This document shows, piece by piece, positions 16,331 through 28,519 of a stretch of 64,000 nt of DNA. Numbering within the stretch: position 1 is the stretch's first letter; each line of letters starts with the position of its first letter. The DNA is from Phoenix dactylifera (taxonomy: Eukaryota > Streptophyta > Magnoliopsida > Arecales > Arecaceae). The notes beneath the pieces are model-generated. The model was not told the origin of the DNA. It saw nothing but the letters and a program-made list of their open reading frames with translations, and did no database searches. The DNA is taken from assembly GCF_009389715.1 (NCBI RefSeq), contig NC_052392.1:30955575-31019574 (forward strand), in the 5' to 3' direction. Both the position numbers and the translations under genes were made by a program.

Positions 16331-16714
16331 ATTCAAGCTTCTCTCCAATGATACAAAAGTGAGCGAGCTAAGCTCAGGAAACTTTTAACTTTGTATAGCT
16401 TAAGAGATTTCCAAAGGACAAGAACCGGTGGGTAGGCCATTTGAGTTCATGTTCAAAGATTTCTTCATTTGCTATCTAGTAGATGCTGAAAACTGGGTAT
16501 ACAACAATAGGACATGAGGTTTATTGATAGCCATTAGGAAACAAAATGAGCATTTCATGGTCCAGCTTGTTTTGATCATTTTCAAGTTCAAATTTATACA
16601 TTCTAAGTGATTGACAATCTTAAATAAATGAAAGAAATATACTTCATCAAGAAAAGATAGGAGAAAGTGAAAAAAAAAGGAAAAACCTCTTAAGCTTGAT
16701 ATATGTTATCGACG

Positions 16715-18694
16715 CACCATACCAAATATAATATATTCCAACTAGTTTATCCACAAAAAAAAAAATCCGCTCCAACATCTATTACTGTGGCATTTTTAAA
16801 GATCATCACCACAAATATTTGGTAGCTATGTTTATCTATAAATGTCACCATAGATGTGATTTCACAATTTCAAGTGTGATGATTTTTACTAAATATTGTA
16901 ATATTATGCTTTTTATTATATTTATAAATGTAGCAATAGAACTACTCTATTAAACATCATGATAGATTTATTAAAAAGAAAAAAATATTGCTAGTGTTAC
17001 TCCTGTCGCATTTGAATTTTTTTAAAAGATATGGCTATCCAATTTTTCACCAAAGAAACAATCTGAAGTTTCCTAGCATAGCTATTTTCCTTCTCACTAT
17101 ATTTTTTGTTCTCTCATGAACCCTACATCCTCACCATGCCACCCAGATCACTCCTATTTTTCTCTTTCCTCCACTTAGTGCCACTTACCACAACAAAATT
17201 AATTGACCGATATCCAACTATAACAGGTAATCTCTATTCTCTCTCCCTCACTTGATTGCTCTTTTTTTTTCTTGGTTTCATGCTAGTGATTGATAACAAG
17301 CTTTAGGTTTTACAAAATCCTAATTCTCAAATGCAAAATATCTTAAATAATCCTAACAATCCACAATCACAAGGATCATAACTGCTTGAATCTGGACTGT
17401 TGCATGGGAGAGGCTACATAATGAGAGGAGAGGTGGAGGAGGTCAAGGCAGAAGAGGCTAGTGAAGGAAGATGAGGTGGCATTAGAGAAAAACTTCGGAT
17501 TTGTGAGAAAGTGTGCAAGGAGGGAGGAGACAAGGCAGTGAAGGATGGAGGTAGACTTGTCTGGTGAAGTAGGAGGAGATGGAGAGGGCCTAAGACAAAT
17601 TATCTTCAACTAGGGGGGCCTGAGACGAAGGAGGTTGGCATCTCCCCATGATAAGAAGGGAGGAGGGAGTGCGAGGCAATGATGGCCTAAGAGATAAGAT
17701 CTCAAGTAAAGGTTCTATTATGATAGGGGTAGAAGTGGAGGAGGCCAAGGAAGGTGAAGGATGGTTTTGCACTTGGAGAGGAAGAGATCAAGGGGCAACC
17801 AGAAGGTGGTGATCGCAGAAGAGGATTCGAATGAAGAGAGTAATGGGGGAGGAGATAAGGAGGGTACTTGGTGGTGGCTTTAGTATTGGCAATCGTTGGA
17901 TTGGTGAAAGTGTGAAGACATTAGATATTTTTCGGATTTAATTTTAGTAGTATAAATGGATGACAAATTTAAAATGTGTATTTAATGTGGATTTAGTGTA
18001 CTGAATAGAAGTGATATTGGAATAACTATATGAATTTTATATATTTAAATTCTAATATATATGTAAATAAGTTTATGCATGTTATTAATTATGATAAATA
18101 GAGAGAAGAAAAGCACCTAAAACAATGTAAAAAATGTGACCGAATCGCTAAACCGCTTGGTTTCTAGCAACATTTTAAAACATCTATAATGATGCTTATA
18201 AACGTAAAAAAGTTGTAGATAGAACAATTCTAAGAAACATTTATAGATGTTGCTTATGAAGATAACATCATATTTATAGGTGTTGCAATACTTCTTGTTG
18301 CTTCAGTTATAGTCATATTAATGAAATATTAGAGCTATACTTACAAACATTGCAATAGCTTGACAAATAACATATTTAAGTGACATTTAGTAACTATCAT
18401 AATATAATACTAAAGTGACGCATAATTATCATCAAATCTGAATATTTAAAAGTTTATTTCTTTTTTAGCGATATTTATAATATCTTTTAAAGTTGAATAA
18501 TGATGTTTATGACAAACATGGGAATAGCTTATGACCTACACCAGTATTTGTCAGAAATGAAGCTTAAGGTTAAAGCGACGGTGCTTGTTATGATATTTTT
18601 GAAAAATGGTGGAACATGTCACTCATCTATTATGACATTTTTATTTTTTTTGACATTGTCCAAAATGCGACGGTAGACCATATTTGGTGTAGTG
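16715..18694. mobile_element. Non-autonomous CACTA (En/Spm-like) DNA transposon
   Basis: The right end, reversed, reads CACTACACCAAATATGG, a classic CACTA terminus. The left end at 16715 reads CACCATACCAAATATAA, the same motif with a few changes. The flanking triplets are ACG and ACA, a 3-bp target duplication with one change. Subterminal zones hold many short related words (ATAGATGTTGC, GACATTTAG), as in this superfamily. The middle (17400-17870) is strongly purine-rich (GGAGGAG, GAAGATGAGG) and carries no transposase, so the 1.98 kb element depends on another copy for movement. Confidence 0.7.
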
Positions 18695-18699
18695 ACACA

Positions 18700-18990
18700 T
18701 TCCTTATAAGTTTAGGCATTTAGGGTCAATTGGTTAGATAACATCATATTAGACCTCAAATTTGCTAGCATTTATGAGTTCAACTTTTCTTCAATTTAAT
18801 TATTTATCAAATTATTTCTAATTATCTGTTATTCTAATTCTAGTCAATATTGACTCAACTATCACTCTACATGCATGGTATATGCTACATGGTTCAATTA
18901 TCACTTAGTGATCACCATATTGAGCCTGATATATATTGATTACCCTTTTCCTATACGGTTAAGCTTTTGTGGTCAATTAGTTAGTTAACA
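18700..18990 (+). mobile_element. LTR-retrotransposon-derived fragment (TRIM-like), copy 1
   Basis: The segment has two LTR-edge-like parts. One carries TTTAGGGTCAATTGGTTAG followed by a decayed PBS-like word; the other reads GCCTGATATATATTG then TTAAGCTTTTGTGGTCAATTAG. The same phrases recur at 26670-26920 and 27300-27560. The order (LTR edge, then a word like the initiator-Met-tRNA binding site TGGTATCAGAGC) fits a small LTR element. It is an old, broken fossil. Confidence 0.45.
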
Positions 18991-20583
18991 AAGCCAACCT
19001 ATGAAAAAAATATGAGACTTCTAGGAGTTGCTAATCAACATTTTTAATATTGCTTCAAACAATTTTGTGACAGTTATAATATTAACCCTTCAAATCTTAA
19101 TCTTCACGGCCATTCATGAGCTGCACTTATAAATTCCAATATCATTGTTCAAGTTCTTGCTTTGAATGCCAAAGATATGCATCTTCTCATTATTAAATTT
19201 TTTAAGAACTTTAATTTTAAATCTTCCAATTTAATGTCTTAATAACTCTTTATAGGCATCTTAATAAGATATATGCATGTTGATACTTACCAGCATAAGA
19301 TGGTATAAAGAAAATGCAATCTTTATGTTAGAACCTAACATATTGCACGTCTCCTCTTATCATTCAGTTCAATAATGATTATCCACATTCTCAAATCTAA
19401 ATTTAAAAAGCTTTTGCTTAGGAGCAAGAAATATTTACTTAAAAGTGAAAAAATTAGCATGGTATTGAGTTCCATTCTTGGGCATGACACTTTGCAAGGA
19501 TGGTCTAACTAGATAGCTTCGAAAGGCAGCATATTTGGATAGCTCATATAAAATTATCTATGATAGTCTCTAAAAGACATATACTCGTCCAAATTAGTCT
19601 CTAGAAGACATATACTCATCCAAATTAGATGTGCAATAACTTAGGGGATGTAAGTAGCAAAAAATGGTGTTAATCAATTGTACATTTGAAAGCTTATATT
19701 TTTACTATGAGAGATTATTGCTAGAATATCCATCTTTCGATTGCATGAGTATGTTTTGTGCGAGCATTTAAATTTTGTATGAGATGTTGGATTTTTATTT
19801 CTAATTTGCATCATAAAGGCTCTTTATTTGTCAACATATGCCATCATGTGTGATGAGGAGTGATGTGGCACCATGTACTTAAGGATGATATAGATTAATA
19901 TAGAAACAAATTTCTCTTCTCACAGAGGAGTCTCTATACATGCATCCACAAGATACAATGCATCGTCGATGGCCTATCCATAAGCTTTTCATTCTTCCCC
20001 TCTATATTTCCAAACTAGTCCCAAAGTTGGCTGAATCGCTTCAATGTAGGTCATTATTACCATTATAATAATAAAAACAACTTGTTATTTGGTGACGTCA
20101 ACATCATTAAACCTGACTTTCCATTCATTTGCATTTGTGTGACATAAGGCAACAGTCTTTTCTAAATTTCACCTGCATGCTATCAATGTACATGGTTTAT
20201 TTTTGTAACGGCTCTTAAGTTCTCTTTTCGCCCGAACCCAATGTGGGACTAAATCCAAATTTTAGCAGTAAATGTCCAAACCCTCCGCTTTCCCTCTTTC
20301 CTTTTAATACCACGATATTATTACCTTTATATGTACGCATTCAATCCTTTTGGTTGGAGTTCATGCATTCTTTCACACCCCACTGCCGATATTGGGCTCT
20401 ATTTGCCAGTCGTCACTCCATTGTCGAATAGCGAGAGGCATATCTCCTAAAGCCACTTGTTCATATCTCCATCTTGTCTCATGAATCCTCTCCTTCCAAT
20501 CTCAATACCACTGCCACTACCCAAAAAAAGAAAAGAGCAATCCTAATTCCAACCTAGACTCCTCTCTTCATCTTGATACATCA
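18991..20583. other. Intergenic sequence upstream of the F-box gene
   Basis: AT-rich DNA without recognisable frames. A short direct repeat (AGACATATACTC.TCCAAATTAG, two copies around 19575-19627) is present. The last 200 bases before 20584 are CT-rich and probably contain the F-box leader; no clear TATA box was chosen. Confidence 0.45.
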
Positions 20584-21858
20584 ATGGCAGCAAGAGCGAT
20601 GCCGAACTGGACGGATCTCCCACTAGAGCTTCTAAATGAAATTAGCGACAAGCTGCCCTGCTGTGTGGACAAAGTTCGATTTCGATCAGTTTGTTGTGTA
20701 TGGCGTGCCGCTGTTCCTCAGATCCGATTTCCTCCTGTATTGATGTTGCCATACAATCCATACACCAAGAGTATATCCTTCTATAGCCTCTATGAGAATC
20801 AAGTCGTCACTTTCCCTCTACCTGAGGCAAGGGAGAAAGTTCTTTGTGGGGCTTCTAAAGGCTGGTTAGTTTTGATGGATGAGAGTGGTGCCATCTCGCT
20901 TCTCAACCCAATCACAAGAGCACAAGTCCAATTGCCACCAGTTACTGAGCAGATTGCACTAGCCTCGGGCTTCAAGGTCTCAAAGGTTGGTGGGCATTGG
21001 ATCTCTCATTGCATGGATGGTGGCCCTATTGCACTAAAAGAAATGCGGGATTTTTTTATTGATGAGGCCATCTTGTCATCAGCCCCTTGGGAGGAGAATT
21101 GTGTAGTGATGGCTACTCTCCCTAGATCTCGGCAAGTTGCTTATTGCAGGCCGGGAGCTAATAATTGGACACTACTTAATACTAATCTGTGCAGTGCGAT
21201 CCAGTATATCTCATACTGTTTTGAAAGATTTTTGGCAGTTGATCTACGAGGAAACATTGCAAAATATAACATAGGCAATGGTAGCAACAACTTCATCCGA
21301 GCCAGAGAATTGTTAGTGCCTTACTTCTTCACATGTCACTACTGTCTTATTGAGTGTGATGAAAAGCTATTGCTAGCAGGCCCAGTGCATTATGATAATG
21401 ATGAAGAGGAGGAAGAAGACAATGACGAAGAGGAAAATGAGGAGGAGCAAGATAATGATGATGATGAGGAGGAGGATGTTGTTGTTGATGATGATGATGA
21501 GGAGGATGGATATCCAGAGATGCCCTTTGAAATTTATAGCTTAAACGTAGAGAAGGGACCGAGATGGGAAAAAATAAGAACTATTGGTGACTCCACACTA
21601 TTCTTGTCTTCAAATTGCAGCACATCTTTTATGTTGAGTGGTCTCGATAAGTGCAGAAGAGACTGCATCTACCTTAACGAACCGGGTACCTTTGATCCTG
21701 AAGTTAGGTATAATTTGACTTATCATAGGGGGATTAAACGTGTTGGTGATGGTCAAGATGAGTACATAGCATGCCCGTGGTTCGTTGGACATGGTCAATA
21801 TTGCTGGTTTGCCCCAGATCTTAACTCAAAAAGTATATGTAAGTTTGATTTTGCTTAG
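20584..21858 (+). CDS. F-box protein with DUF295 domain
   Basis: A single-exon frame of 424 residues. Residues 8-45 form an F-box (NWTDLPLELLNEISDKL, then VRFRSVCCVWRAAV), the part that binds SKP1 and makes the protein a substrate adaptor of an SCF ubiquitin ligase. The rest resembles the plant DUF295 beta-propeller-like family: ASKGWLVLMDESGAISLLNP near residues 90-109, a middle block around 185-265, and a C-terminal block ending in CWFAPDLNSKSICKFDF. Residues 271-308 are almost only Asp and Glu with a few Asn, Gln and Val, coded by GAT/GAG repeats; this insertion sits between conserved strands and varies in the family. Target is unknown. The frame is intact and intronless, as is common for DUF295 F-box genes, which expand in lineage-specific ways. 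Confidence 0.9.
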   Translation: MAARAMPNWTDLPLELLNEISDKLPCCVDKVRFRSVCCVWRAAVPQIRFPPVLMLPYNPYTKSISFYSLYENQVVTFPLPEAREKVLCGASKGWLVLMDESGAISLLNPITRAQVQLPPVTEQIALASGFKVSKVGGHWISHCMDGGPIALKEMRDFFIDEAILSSAPWEENCVVMATLPRSRQVAYCRPGANNWTLLNTNLCSAIQYISYCFERFLAVDLRGNIAKYNIGNGSNNFIRARELLVPYFFTCHYCLIECDEKLLLAGPVHYDNDEEEEEDNDEEENEEEQDNDDDEEEDVVVDDDDEEDGYPEMPFEIYSLNVEKGPRWEKIRTIGDSTLFLSSNCSTSFMLSGLDKCRRDCIYLNEPGTFDPEVRYNLTYHRGIKRVGDGQDEYIACPWFVGHGQYCWFAPDLNSKSICKFDFA

Positions 21859-21899
21859 ATCCATGTATGCCATTTTATGCTTCACATTATTTATCTCTT

Positions 21900-22569
21900 C
21901 ATTATTCTTTTAGCTAAAAGTATAAATTCATTTTTTAAATTACTAATGTTGGTTGATCTATTTTATGCTGGTGAGAGAAATTATTGTCATTTGATTTAGG
22001 ATACTTCAAAGTTGATTCTTCTTGTGAAAAAGTAATCTGCATAGTAAAGTGAAATATTGATAATTTGAATAAGATAAAAAACTCATTTTAAGTAAATCTA
22101 ATGCACAACATTACTATGTAATTTAAACAATAAGTCAGATGTATGATGGATATATTAATTACAATATCATGACAAGTGAATGGTCAATCACATATCAAAA
22201 GTAGTTCGAGTGTGTGAGTCAACACAATAACATGTTGAACACTAGTAATAAGTAGGTAGCAAGTAAAAAGATTTACGTGGACACGCATGCACCTATCTTG
22301 TAGGCTTGAATCAATTATGTATCAATTCGATGTATGGTGTGGGAAACTATGAAGGTAGATGACATAATTTTGTACACAGGTGCTAAAGGGCTAGGTTGGA
22401 TTGTATCTAGAAAGAAAATATCATGTACAATTGAAGATGCGATAGGATATAAGAGAAAAAAGATGAGCAAGATATTAGGAGTTGAAAAAGAGATATTTAG
22501 GGGTTGTTTTATTTCTTGTGAGTTTTCTAAAATAGATAATCATAAAACATACTTCTTATAGAATAGGTC
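21900..22569. other. Intergenic sequence downstream of the F-box gene
   Basis: AT-rich. It holds the probable 3' untranslated region of the F-box gene and then sequence with only chance frames; the 75-codon frame at 22334-22561 has no recognisable domain. Confidence 0.45.
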
Positions 22570-23975
22570 TTATGAAGAATGATCAATACTTAGCCCTCCA
22601 TCACTCACACATGATGCTTTAATAGCCAAGCATGCAACTAGATTTATTCTAAATTCAGACACTATTGGTATACTCTGGTGAGGGCTAATTATGGGCCATG
22701 ATCCTAGTCTTCTGCTCCAAGACCTGCTTGCAATAGCTCCATCATTTAGCATGCCCACCACAGTTGATTGTGTCATCCTTGAGAACCTAATCATAAAGGA
22801 TTTATGATTCAAGGAAATAGGAAGTGGGATATTTCTTTTATTCTCCATGCCTTGAGAGAAGAATTGGCACCCAAGGTGTTGTCTATTGCCATTCTAGTTC
22901 TTGATACATAGAATAAGCTTAGGTAGGGCACCACTGCCTTTGGGTTAGCTCTTCAGCCTCGATATATGGATACCTCCTAAGTTTGGAAGGTAGGCACCAA
23001 CCTAAGAGTTGCTCTTTTCTTTGGAATATGGCTTGGATTTGACTTTCATATTTAGAATGTTTTACATTGCTGAGGATTTCAAATTACTGCCATCGTGATT
23101 GCTGCTCAAATGTAGAGAAAATTGTCAATCATATGCTACTTGAATATCTGAGAACCATGAGGCATGTAGCTCCTTCCATTGGGTCTGCTATCCCCTTCAA
23201 CTCTCTGGACTCCTTTGTATGCTACTTAAAGGAAGGGGCATGTCATAAAGCATGTGGGAAAGATATTATTCTTTATGGCTATATTGCATATCATATTTAT
23301 TTAGCTAGAAATTTGGGTGATTGTTTTGGATGCAGATCAAAGTCTCTATTTAACTTTTATGAGCATCTACCCAACGCTGAGGAGTTCATCCACATCAATG
23401 CTATCATGCGAACTCTGACAGTCGGGGAAAGCATGGATTCCATCTCATCCCCTAGCTTGTTAAAGATTAACTTCGATAGTAGTGTGATGCATGGAGGCGC
23501 AAATGGTAGTGCATGTTTCATTATCTTTAGTTTTAACTCTATTTTGGTGGAGACGAGTAGTAGTATAATATGATAGCTCTATTGGTAGAGTTAAGAGAAG
23601 CATATGAGGAACTCACTATGCCATTATCTTTCGAGGGGCAACCTAAATTATGTTAAAGGGAGAGACTCTAGAGGTGTGGTAAAGTAGATAGCTAAACTAG
23701 ATACTCATCCCTATGGGGCTCATTCTCTTATCTTAGATATTTGGAAGATCACCTCTGCTCTTACTTCTTTTGAAGTTGCACATATTTATAGAGAAGCTAA
23801 CAAATGTAGCTGATTGGTTGGCTTTCTATATTGTGAATCACTTGAAAAGTTTGTTTGGAATTCCATCACCTTTGTCCCTAGGTATCTTGGTGAGTTTCTG
23901 TTCTCTAATACCAATGGATGTATCTACACAAGAATCATATAAATTATTTGCCTTACCAAAATAAAAGAGAAAAAT
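22570..23975 (+). mobile_element. LINE (L1-type) ORF2 3' portion with RNase H
   Basis: Order of recognisable parts on the plus strand: a pre-zinc-knuckle region (AKHATRFILNSDTIGIL, about 22625-22680), a long linker, then an RNase H start LLKINFDSSVMHGGANGSAC at about 23455-23515. The tail AHIYREANKC with ADWLAFYIVNHL lies at about 23775-23840. The last two match the K-x-N-x-D and H-x-Y-R-E-A-N-x-x-A-D-W hallmarks of plant LINE RNase H. The 168-codon frame at 23067-23573 is the longest surviving piece. Stops and frame changes elsewhere show it is dead. It ends in an A-rich stretch (AAAATAAAAGAGAAAAA) at about 23957-23975. Confidence 0.8.
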
Positions 23976-25560
23976 TTGAGGTTTTAAGTGACATATCAAA
24001 ATAAACAACATCATTATTAAATAGGACAATGGTAATTACGATATATGCATGGGGATTAGTCGATGTTTCTAATTGATTGTAGAGACAAGTTTGACCCATG
24101 GCCTAATTTCGATCTAATTAAATCTGACCTAGTTTATTTTGAAGACTGGTGGATGGGGTCGAGGTCAAAAATTAGACCCAAGTTGGGTTGGGTCTACATT
24201 CTATAACTTTTAACTCCATCCAATTTGACAAAATTTGCATATTATCTACATCTAGTTTGCACAACTTAGATGATAGGAGAAAATTAAAAGAGAGGAAGAG
24301 AAGAGGAGAATGAAAAGAATCTTGAACTCATGAGAGTATGAAAGAAAGGAAGAGAACAAACATAGGGCAAAATTGAAAAGAAGGGAATGGGAGTTTCCTC
24401 TCCAAATCTCTTCATGTTGGAGATATTAAACAAGGGGATTTGAAGAGAAATCATTTTTCTCTCTTCTCCCCTAGCTTAACCCTATTTGAATCAAGAAAAA
24501 TTGAGTATAGAAGAGAAAATGAAGAGAGAAATTGAGTTGCTCCTTTTATTTTATGGAATAAGGGAGGCAGGGATGTCACTTAGCTTCTATTGAGAAAAAA
24601 GAAGTTATTTGTAAGGGAAACAAATCAAGAGTAGTAAGCAGAAAACTTAAGTTGCTCTTGGAAAGAAAAACAAACAAAAGGAGCTGGAAAACAATATGAA
24701 AGCAAACACTATGAATTCTCTAAAATAGAATGTTGAAAATTAATACAATCCCATAATGCTCTATGTCTTTCTCAAACTAATGTAATTGATGAAACTAAGA
24801 CCATGCTAGAAAGACGGCCGCAAAGCCTTAGTGAACAAGAGCCTCCAAAACAAGAACTTTAATTGATATATGGCTCAACGGATTGGTAGTTGCTAACCTT
24901 ATCTCACATTCTCCCAAACTCGGACAAGAGCTTGTCGTTGCACAAGGAAAATCGATCATTGAAGAAAAGGAGACCTTGATAAAGAATAGCAGCGATGGAA
25001 GATTGCTTGAGTTGCTCTTGTTGGATTAGGAAGATAAAGCAAAGCAGTAGAAAGAGGAGAAATAGAGAGACTCTTTGAGCTTACAATTTTTTCCTCTTCT
25101 ATAATTGAGAAATTTATAGAGTAAAGAAATTATATAAATCTTTATTTCACTTTTGCCCCTAAATTGGATAGTTCAAATAAATTTCTTTTTATTCCCACCT
25201 GTACATCCAAACAAGAGAGACTAGGTTATTTTCTTTTCTCTTGTCTTCTCTTCTTTGCTCTCCTCCCTTATCTCCTCTTTTGCTCTCCATTGTATCCAAA
25301 TAGATTATCCCAATGAGGGATTTAAACTTCTCTTTTCTTGTCAAATTTCTATAATAGGATAAATGGGTTTCTCTTCTCTTATATTCTAACCAAATAGAGT
25401 CTTCTTACTTTCTTTTCTTTATTTTACTTCTGTTCTCTTTAATTCTCTCAATCCAACACGATGTGAATGTAAAGATGCTATTTGGCAAGGTTAGAATACT
25501 TCTATTTTCTTAATCGTGCAACTAATAGGAGGAGATTTTGATTAGGCCTACTTTTTGAAA
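23976..25560. other. Repeat-derived purine/pyrimidine-rich region
   Basis: 24280-24560 is rich in GAAGAGA words and 25190-25450 in CTTCTCTT words, so the two flanks could pair loosely. Three phrases like CTATTTGGTT or GTTTGGATG near 25200, 25300 and 25390 (reversed) look like ends of small TIR elements, but I could not pair them cleanly. The middle (24780-25080) may be an old LTR-type fragment; too little is left to name it. No gene is recognised. Confidence 0.35.
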
Positions 25561-25974
25561 GTAGAACAATGCAACGGGCCAAGCAATCTTTTGAGTTATG
25601 AGATGGTGAAGCTCTTCCAAGTTTACTATGTAAAGAAAGTAAATTGGACAAGTATTACTTATGCTCAACTTGTGATGGCATCTCATTTGTACTCAATCAG
25701 GATATTTCTTCTAACCTTCTCAATAATGTGAAAGGCAGCATCGACTGCATCAATGCTAGCCCCTTTAGAGTTTCATAGAAGAGGGTCTAGAGTCCCTCTC
25801 ATGAGTTTATGTTCTCTGATGCAAAACATACTTGACAACTTTATAAAAAGAAACAACAATACCTACGGAAGGTCCAACACACTCAACTTGTGGACCTACA
25901 CCTCTAAACAGACCCTTTAATCCTCCATCCCTCCAAATCTCCACTAGTGCCTAGAGTACTCCGAGACTTATTGT

Positions 25975-26040
25975 TTTTTTATTTTTTTGGGTGTATTCAT
26001 ACAAAACGTGTATGAGTCATCTGTTGTAGCAAAAAAAAGA
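25975..26040 (+). mobile_element. LINE-like 3' tail with poly(A)
   Basis: GTGTATGAGTCATCTGTTG followed by TAGC and an A run matches, base for base over most positions, the minus-strand tail at 34275-34320 (CTGTGTGAGGCATCGTTG, TACC, A run). The shared end followed by A residues on the same strand looks like the 3' end of a LINE family. The body upstream (25560-25970) is not clearly recognisable. Confidence 0.4.
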
Positions 26041-26452
26041 GAGTAAATTTGGGAGGATGGTGCCAATTGGAAAACTATACGAGATAAGAAACGAGGTAAT
26101 GACTTTTAGATGGTGCTTGAGGAAGAAATGAGCTCATAGGTGTTTGAGATGGTTTGAGATAGAGCCTGCATGAAAATTTTATTTTCTTTTTCTGTATGGC
26201 AATCAGAAAAAAAAAGACTAACTATCCTTGCAAGATGCAAGCCTTATAATGGCATGAAGGTGAGATGTTGTATTGATCAATCTTTTTCTTCTCACAACTG
26301 TATAACAAGTTAAACTTGATAAGAGCAAAATAGCAAAATACTACATATTTTCTCAGTTTTGCTACTGTAATCCTTATCTCTTTTTTTTTTCAAAAAAAGG
26401 TAAATGTAGTATTTACCCACTTTGACTAGCTACATCTCGAAAAAGGGATCAC

Positions 26453-26632
26453 GGTTGTATCTTTCACACAAAGGATTCACCTTCCATTGCACGAATCTAC
26501 TATTGGATGACTCACTGCACATATCTCAAAGCACTCCGAGCTCCGCCATTCATCCACCCACACAGATCTCAAAAAAATGTGTGGATGATCCAATAGTGGA
26601 TTCCTTCTTTCGAGCGAAAGATACACCCTTGA
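26453..26632. repeat. Inverted-repeat element, copy 1 of a two-copy family
   Basis: The left arm (about 26453-26512) and right arm (about 26579-26632) are inverted copies sharing TGTATCTTTC and GAATCYACTATTGGAT. Between them lies TCTCAAAGCACTCC. The same words in the same order and spacing recur at 58202-58301. There is no coding frame. It can fold into a hairpin and looks like a small non-autonomous element. Confidence 0.65.
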
Positions 26633-26669
26633 CCTATTGAAAAATTTTGGGGGACCGCTAATGACTATT

Positions 26670-26920
26670 GTTAAGCCTGATATATATTGTCCATCCTTCT
26701 TTTCTTATTATCTCAAGTTTTTGGGCTCAAATAGTTACTAAATATGGTATAAGAGCTCAGGTTGGTACTAATTATTTATTAAAATATTCTAGCTATTATT
26801 TTGACTCGTTTCAATCATTATTGCTCCTCCATGTGCATAGTTCTGGCCGCATATGAGAGAGGGTGTTACCCCGGATGTACATTTTTAACCTTTTCCCTAT
26901 TAGATTAAGCGTTTCTTTTC
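26670..26920 (+). mobile_element. LTR-retrotransposon-derived fragment (TRIM-like), copy 2
   Basis: It starts with GCCTGATATATATTGTCC and continues to a PBS-like word TGGTATAAGAGCTC at about 26754. It resembles the segments at 18700-18990 and 27300-27560. It is an old fragment of an LTR element without coding sequence. Confidence 0.45.
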
Positions 26921-27299
26921 AATTGATTATCCAACTTAGTCACCTTATAATGCTATTATAAGAAAATTGGCGTTACTAATCTTTGAAGAATGCAACAATT
27001 GAAAGAAGAAAATAAGAAATTTGCTATAATGTTTTTTTGTTGGAAGGAAGTGGAAAAGGTTCATGAGGGCAACATGGAAACATCCATGGAGACCATCCAG
27101 ATGTATTGGTAAATAATTCTTCCAAAGAAAAATTCTCAAAGTAGATAATTAAGCTACCTTCTAGAATGATCCAGATGTGATGAAATTTTACTTGACTTGG
27201 AATAATGGAAAGTTAGGCTAAGCTATAAGTCATATACCATATCCTTTACCTCCTAACTTTATTAAGCTAAGCTAAGTTAAGATAAGATATTAAGTATGA

Positions 27300-27560
27300 T
27301 ACTACGATTAAGCCTGCTATACCTAGAGTGCATTATTGGCCCATTTCTTATCAGCTTATGCTTTTGAGGTCAAGTATTTAGTTAATACTGCATTAGAGCT
27401 CGTCTATTACAAGTCATAAGTTTGAATCCCTCTAGTTAGTTATTTATTTTTCTCGATTATTTATTATCCTGGTATAGTTTGTTTTGACTTAGATATCCCT
27501 CCAAGTGTGTGGTCTGAACCACATGTGAGGGGAGCAGGTCAATTAGTTAATAATTGTCAC
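27300..27560 (+). mobile_element. LTR-retrotransposon-derived fragment (TRIM-like), copy 3
   Basis: Shares with copies 1 and 2 the TTATCAGCTTATGCTTTTG phrase, the GGTCAAGTATTTAGTTAA phrase, a decayed PBS-like word and a GTGTGTGGTCTGAACCACATG end phrase. An old LTR-derived fossil. Confidence 0.45.
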
Positions 27561-28500
27561 TAACTATTTGAGGAATTTAAAGGCCGTTGTCAAACAACTC
27601 AAATGATAAGTTAATAAAATTTGATATGCTATAGTGACAAATTGGTATGTATGCCAAATATCTATATGGATGGTTAAGCTTTACACATGCCAAAAAGAGA
27701 CTGTTTACTTAATTAAAGACCAATTTATAATATTTTCAAGTTATTTTTATTGCCTAGTGTTCGATGTCTATTGTGATAGAGATGACCTACAATGCCAATT
27801 ATATATTTTCCTCACTCATATTGACCAATACGTTAGCATGCTTCATAGCGAGAATTGAACGTTACAATGATAATATGAGAGAATGATCAGAATGAAAAAT
27901 TCGAATATGGATTGAAGACATGGACTTGGTCAATCCTGATCCACACCGGACATCTTAAATTAATGTGATGATTGCCTAGTCTTCAAACATACTTGAGATA
28001 TTAAATTTTAAGGAGATATTGTTACATGGATCAAGTCTAGTGGACCAATCCAAATCTCGGAGCTTATGTATGGTGGATAGTAAGCACCTTTTATGTGATT
28101 TTGAATTGTTTAAATATAAATGAGGAATGCAGCAAGTGATTATTGGACTGGTCCATCTAATAATTAGACCATTTTAAGTGGTACTAGTTGGTATCAACCA
28201 GTATCATGTAGGATATAATTAGCATCAACTAGTAACATCAGCCGGTCTAGCTTATCCCCAATGAAGGACGAGGTCGAAAGTCACCTAGTCCATTTTTTTT
28301 ATGCTATTGGCTTTTAAAAAAGTAGGAGAAAAGAGGAAGAGATAAAATAAAGGGAGAAGAAGAGAGGGCTTTAATCCAGCTAGCAAAATAGAAACATAAT
28401 TAAACAAAAAAAATTAGAAGGCTATTAAATTGATGCAAGTGACGTGCCAATATTGGTGTTGGTGCTGATACCAACACCATAAACTCGATTATGGACTTTA
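27561..28500. other. Intergenic sequence, nothing recognised
   Basis: AT-rich sequence with chance frames only. Several short ACTAGTTGGTATCAACCAG-like words occur near 28180-28240, a local inverted pattern of unclear origin. Confidence 0.4.
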
Positions 28501-28519
28501 CTTGACTCTATTATAGGAC

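Noticed and set aside
25560-25970. Possible protein-coding fragment on the minus strand (SIDAVDAAFHIIEKVRRN)
   Set aside because: The short open segment is not recognisable, is flanked by stops in all frames and lies next to a LINE-like tail; too little to call a gene.
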